This document shows, in pieces, positions 61,987 to 64,000 of a stretch of 64,000 nucleotides of DNA; the stretch's first letter is position 1, and each line of letters starts with the position of its first letter. Both the position numbers and the translations under genes were made by a program. The stretch covers positions 62,001 through 126,000 of the forward strand of contig NZ_JAIVKN010000001.1 of the NCBI RefSeq assembly GCF_020524025.1, in the 5' to 3' direction. The notes beneath the pieces were generated by a model, which saw nothing but the letters and a program-made list of their open reading frames with translations, had not been told where the DNA came from and made no database searches. This DNA comes from Halobacillus litoralis. GTDB taxonomy: Bacteria > Bacillota > Bacilli > Bacillales > Halobacillaceae.

Positions 61987-62412
61987 ATGAAGAGAAATTT
62001 AGAAATAGGGATGTTTATATTATGGGCAGTGTCGCTCGTAGCTACAGCGGGAAGTTTATTTTTTTCTGAAGTACTGGGCTATGCGCCTTGTGAACTTTGC
62101 TGGTATCAAAGAATCTTGATGTACCCGCTTGTTCTAATTTATGGAACAGCTCTTCTTAAGAAAAAAATCGATGTGGCCATGCCCGGGCTTATTATGAGCG
62201 GGATTGGATTCCTTGTATCAACTTACCATTACAGCCTGCAGAAGGTGCCGTCACTTTCATCGGGGGATGCGTGCGGACTGGTTCCTTGTAACGGCCAGTA
62301 TATAAATATCTTCGGTTTTGTGACCATTCCATTTTTAGCGGGAACAGCCTTTATAGTGATCTTTATCATTCACTTTTTTATGGTGAAAAAGAAAGGAAGT
62401 AAATCCGTATGA
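61987..62412 (+). CDS. bdbC: Disulfide oxidoreductase, DsbB-type BdbC
   Basis: The 141-residue DsbB-type membrane protein has four helices with two redox Cys pairs: CELC (Cys35, Cys38) and CGLVPC (Cys96, Cys101). It moves electrons from a thiol oxidase partner to quinone. ATG follows AGAAAGGAATAAAACT. It overlaps the thioredoxin gene by four bases (ATGA), so the two work as a pair. Confidence 0.92.
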   Translation: MKRNLEIGMFILWAVSLVATAGSLFFSEVLGYAPCELCWYQRILMYPLVLIYGTALLKKKIDVAMPGLIMSGIGFLVSTYHYSLQKVPSLSSGDACGLVPCNGQYINIFGFVTIPFLAGTAFIVIFIIHFFMVKKKGSKSV

Positions 62413-62903
62413 AAAAAGCTATGATTATATTTGCAAGTGTCCTTGTGGTCCTTGTAGTCGTGTTAATCTTTGTCGTTAACTATCAGAACTCTCAAAAGAC
62501 CGCAGATAACCCTTATGGGAAGGAAGACTTGAATCAGGCTACGATTGATCAGCTGGACGATCCAAATTATAAAAACCAGATCCAGCCTGATGAACTGGAA
62601 GAACAGATTGAGTCAGGCGAACCAACAACGGTTTATTTCTACAGTCCAACATGCAGCCATTGTCAACGGACTACACCGGTGCTTATCCCAATGGTACAGG
62701 AACTGGGGATTGATATGAAGAAAATGAATTTATTAGAGTTTGATGTTTGGAAAGAGTATCAAGTGAAGGCAACGCCAACCTTGGTCCACTATGAAAATGG
62801 CGAAGAACAGGCAAGGCTTGTTGGAGAGCAGCCTGTTACTGTCTTCGATGACTTCTTCCATCAGGAAGTATTAGAAGATGCGCCTGAAAAAGAAGAAGAA
62901 TAA
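62409..62903 (+). CDS. Membrane-anchored thioredoxin-like protein, partner of BdbC
   Basis: The 164-residue product has an N-terminal membrane anchor (about residues 4-23), a linker and a thioredoxin domain with active site TCSHCQ (Cys82, Cys85) and cis-proline VKATPTL. C-S-H-C is unusual compared with CGPC or CPSC. It is coupled to bdbC, so it is probably the extracytoplasmic disulfide donor (BdbA/BdbD role). ResA-like cytochrome c assembly is an alternative. The acidic C-terminus is halophile-like. Confidence 0.87.
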   Translation: MKKAMIIFASVLVVLVVVLIFVVNYQNSQKTADNPYGKEDLNQATIDQLDDPNYKNQIQPDELEEQIESGEPTTVYFYSPTCSHCQRTTPVLIPMVQELGIDMKKMNLLEFDVWKEYQVKATPTLVHYENGEEQARLVGEQPVTVFDDFFHQEVLEDAPEKEEE

Positions 62904-62934
62904 AAAAAGTGAGCGGTTCATACCGCTCACTTTT
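62904..62934. terminator. Bidirectional terminator
   Basis: AAAGTGAGCGGT / ACCGCTCACTTTT with loop TCAT between convergent genes. Confidence 0.9.
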
Positions 62935-62940
62935 GCTATG

Positions 62941-63447
62941 CTAATCGTCTAATTGAATCATCTGATATTTCGTGATGTAAGCATCACCGTCAATAAAGGA
63001 AGGTTTCTTTGCATGTTTAGGTCCGGATTTTTTATGAGCGTCATCGAACGATTTGGAATTCTTCCAGTCTTCAAAGTCCTGTTCGCTGCGCCACTGAGTA
63101 AGGACAACATATGTACTTCCTTTCAATGGCCGCAAAATACGGATGGCTTGGAAGCCTTCACGATTTTCAACATTTCCAGCTCTCTGCTTAAATCGATCTT
63201 CGAATACGGGGCGTCCTTCCTGGCTGACAGGAATATTATTCATGACCACATACCCTTTAGAATGAAAGTCTCCTACGTAATCGACGGTTTCATATTCCCG
63301 CGCCTCCTCAAAGATAGAGGTACCTTCCCCCTCACAGTAGGCGACGGTTTTGTCTTGATCCTGCATGAAAAAGAGCGGAACTTCAGGATGTTTTTCACTT
63401 AGTTTGGATAAGTAATTCAATGTACCACTTGTCATCGATACTTTCAT
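62941..63447 (-). CDS. hmoB: Heme-degrading monooxygenase HmoB
   Basis: The 168-residue product has an N-terminal extension (residues 1-60) and a C-terminal ABM-type ferredoxin-like domain (VMNNIPVSQEGRPVFEDRFKQRAGNVENREGFQAIRILRP, YVVLTQWRSEQDFEDWKNSKSF). Similar to B. subtilis HmoB (YhgC), which opens heme and frees iron. It is divergent from pbpF, as in B. subtilis. ATG follows AAAGGAGATATCGGCT. Confidence 0.9.
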   Translation of the reverse strand: MKVSMTSGTLNYLSKLSEKHPEVPLFFMQDQDKTVAYCEGEGTSIFEEAREYETVDYVGDFHSKGYVVMNNIPVSQEGRPVFEDRFKQRAGNVENREGFQAIRILRPLKGSTYVVLTQWRSEQDFEDWKNSKSFDDAHKKSGPKHAKKPSFIDGDAYITKYQMIQLDD

Positions 63448-63542
63448 AGCCGATATCTCCTTTCCTTCCTTTCAATCAGTTTATCAATAGGAATTCCATG
63501 GTGGCAAGTTTAAAGGCAACGAATAGAAAGGATGCACATGTA

Positions 63543-64000
63543 TTGAAACTTAAAGAATGGAAGGAACACTTCCCCAGCTGGATCAAATATTTGAAGTGGC
63601 CGGGCATTATTTTCGGGGTTTTTCTAATTTTATCTTTAGCCGGCTATTTAGCCGTTGTATTCGGTGGACGATTCGTCGTTAATGAGGAGGATTTAATCCT
63701 GGATGAAATGACGAGAGTGGAGACCGCAGATGGAGAAGTAATTGAACGTATTTATACAAAGAACAGACAGAATGTAGACCTTGCCTCTGTACCTGAGCAT
63801 GTTCAGGATGCGTTTATTGCCATTGAGGATAGTCGATTCCGTGAACATTCCGGTGTTGATTTTAAAGGGATATTAAGAGCCGTTTATAAAGATATTGTGG
63901 CAATGAAAAAAGTTGAGGGAGCAAGTACGGTCACTCAGCAGTTAGCCAAGAACCTTTTTCTGAGTAATGATAAGACATGGATGCGGAAAACAAAAGAAGT
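63543..64000 (+). CDS. pbpF: Class A penicillin-binding protein PbpF, N-terminal part (partial at window edge)
   Basis: The 152 residues seen include one membrane anchor (about residues 20-44) and the start of the glycosyltransferase 51 domain: FIAIEDSRFREHSGVDFKG with catalytic Glu, and EGASTVTQQLAKNLFL. It should polymerise glycan strands. TTG 63543 is 10 bases after AAAGGA; the frame also allows ATG 63498 (AATAGGAA upstream), adding 15 residues. A four-codon frame (Met-His-Met-Tyr-stop) at 63532 overlaps the TTG. Place after hmoB equals B. subtilis. Confidence 0.93.
   Translation, partial: MKLKEWKEHFPSWIKYLKWPGIIFGVFLILSLAGYLAVVFGGRFVVNEEDLILDEMTRVETADGEVIERIYTKNRQNVDLASVPEHVQDAFIAIEDSRFREHSGVDFKGILRAVYKDIVAMKKVEGASTVTQQLAKNLFLSNDKTWMRKTKE

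Noticed and set aside
1-64000. Prophage, toxin-antitoxin, restriction-modification, CRISPR-Cas or secondary-metabolite cluster
   Set aside because: No integrase, structural phage gene, nuclease-methylase pair, Cas protein, direct-repeat array or biosynthetic megaenzyme was found in any frame.

Overview
The window is chromosomal DNA of a low-to-moderate GC, spore-forming, halophilic or halotolerant member of the Bacillaceae (Halobacillus / Virgibacillus / Pontibacillus type). The grounds are: an alpha/beta-type small acid-soluble spore protein behind a sigma-G-like promoter; YhaL and ScoC; a complete glycine-betaine OpuA importer with two GbsR-family regulators; NhaC and CDF cation transporters; and a gene order close to the yhe/yha/ecs/hmoB/pbpF segment of Bacillus subtilis. 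Genus level is inference. I see no rRNA, tRNA, CRISPR array, prophage or intact transposase.

Layout. 1-5.4 kb: end of a UMP kinase, D-alanine aminotransferase (dat), a MITE-like inverted-repeat element, then stand-alone metabolic and membrane genes (YczE-type protein, YueD-like reductase, S66 peptidase, RibD-C/DHFR-like reductase). 5.4-7.4 kb: an ABC-F ribosome-protection-type ATPase behind a long structured leader. 7.4-20.5 kb: accessory metabolism (DMT permease, SulP transporter, universal stress protein, ythPQ-like ABC exporter, three hydrolase-like proteins, map, csp, BtuF-like protein). 20.7-23.5 kb: a NhaC antiporter-family transporter under a T-box whose specifier reads as a tyrosine codon, divergent from azlCD. 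23.6-31.4 kb: collagen-like protein, CDF exporter, WrbA, IDEAL protein, VanY-type lipoprotein, fumC and an SASP. 31.5-34 kb: msmX with its PucR-type neighbour yxkF, and a CstR-like repressor.

From 34.5 kb to the end the order is that of B. subtilis yheB-yheA-(yhaR, yhzD)-yhaQP-yhaON-yhaL-prsA-yhaI-scoC-yhaH-trpP-hit-ecsABC-yhaA-hmoB-pbpF. There are differences: no yhaM after yhaN (a GbsR-family gene sits there); an opuAA-AB-AC operon plus divergent GbsR-type repressor lies between scoC and yhaH; and a ferritin-like gene, liaFSR and bdbC plus a membrane-anchored thioredoxin lie between yhaA and hmoB. Osmoprotection and envelope-stress modules are thus embedded in a conserved block for protein export and folding (prsA, ecs, bdb) and DNA repair (yhaON).

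The strongest regulatory signals are the tyrosine T-box, the likely TRAP site over the trpP ribosome binding site, the two-part leader of the ABC-F gene, and a 20-bp palindrome between the GbsR-type repressor and opuA. I found no clear, wholly new multi-gene system. The least explained items are a roughly 220-bp highly self-complementary block at 46.4 kb, the MITE-like element at 1.3 kb, a 15-bp-arm inverted repeat before msmX, and a few small or degenerate proteins.
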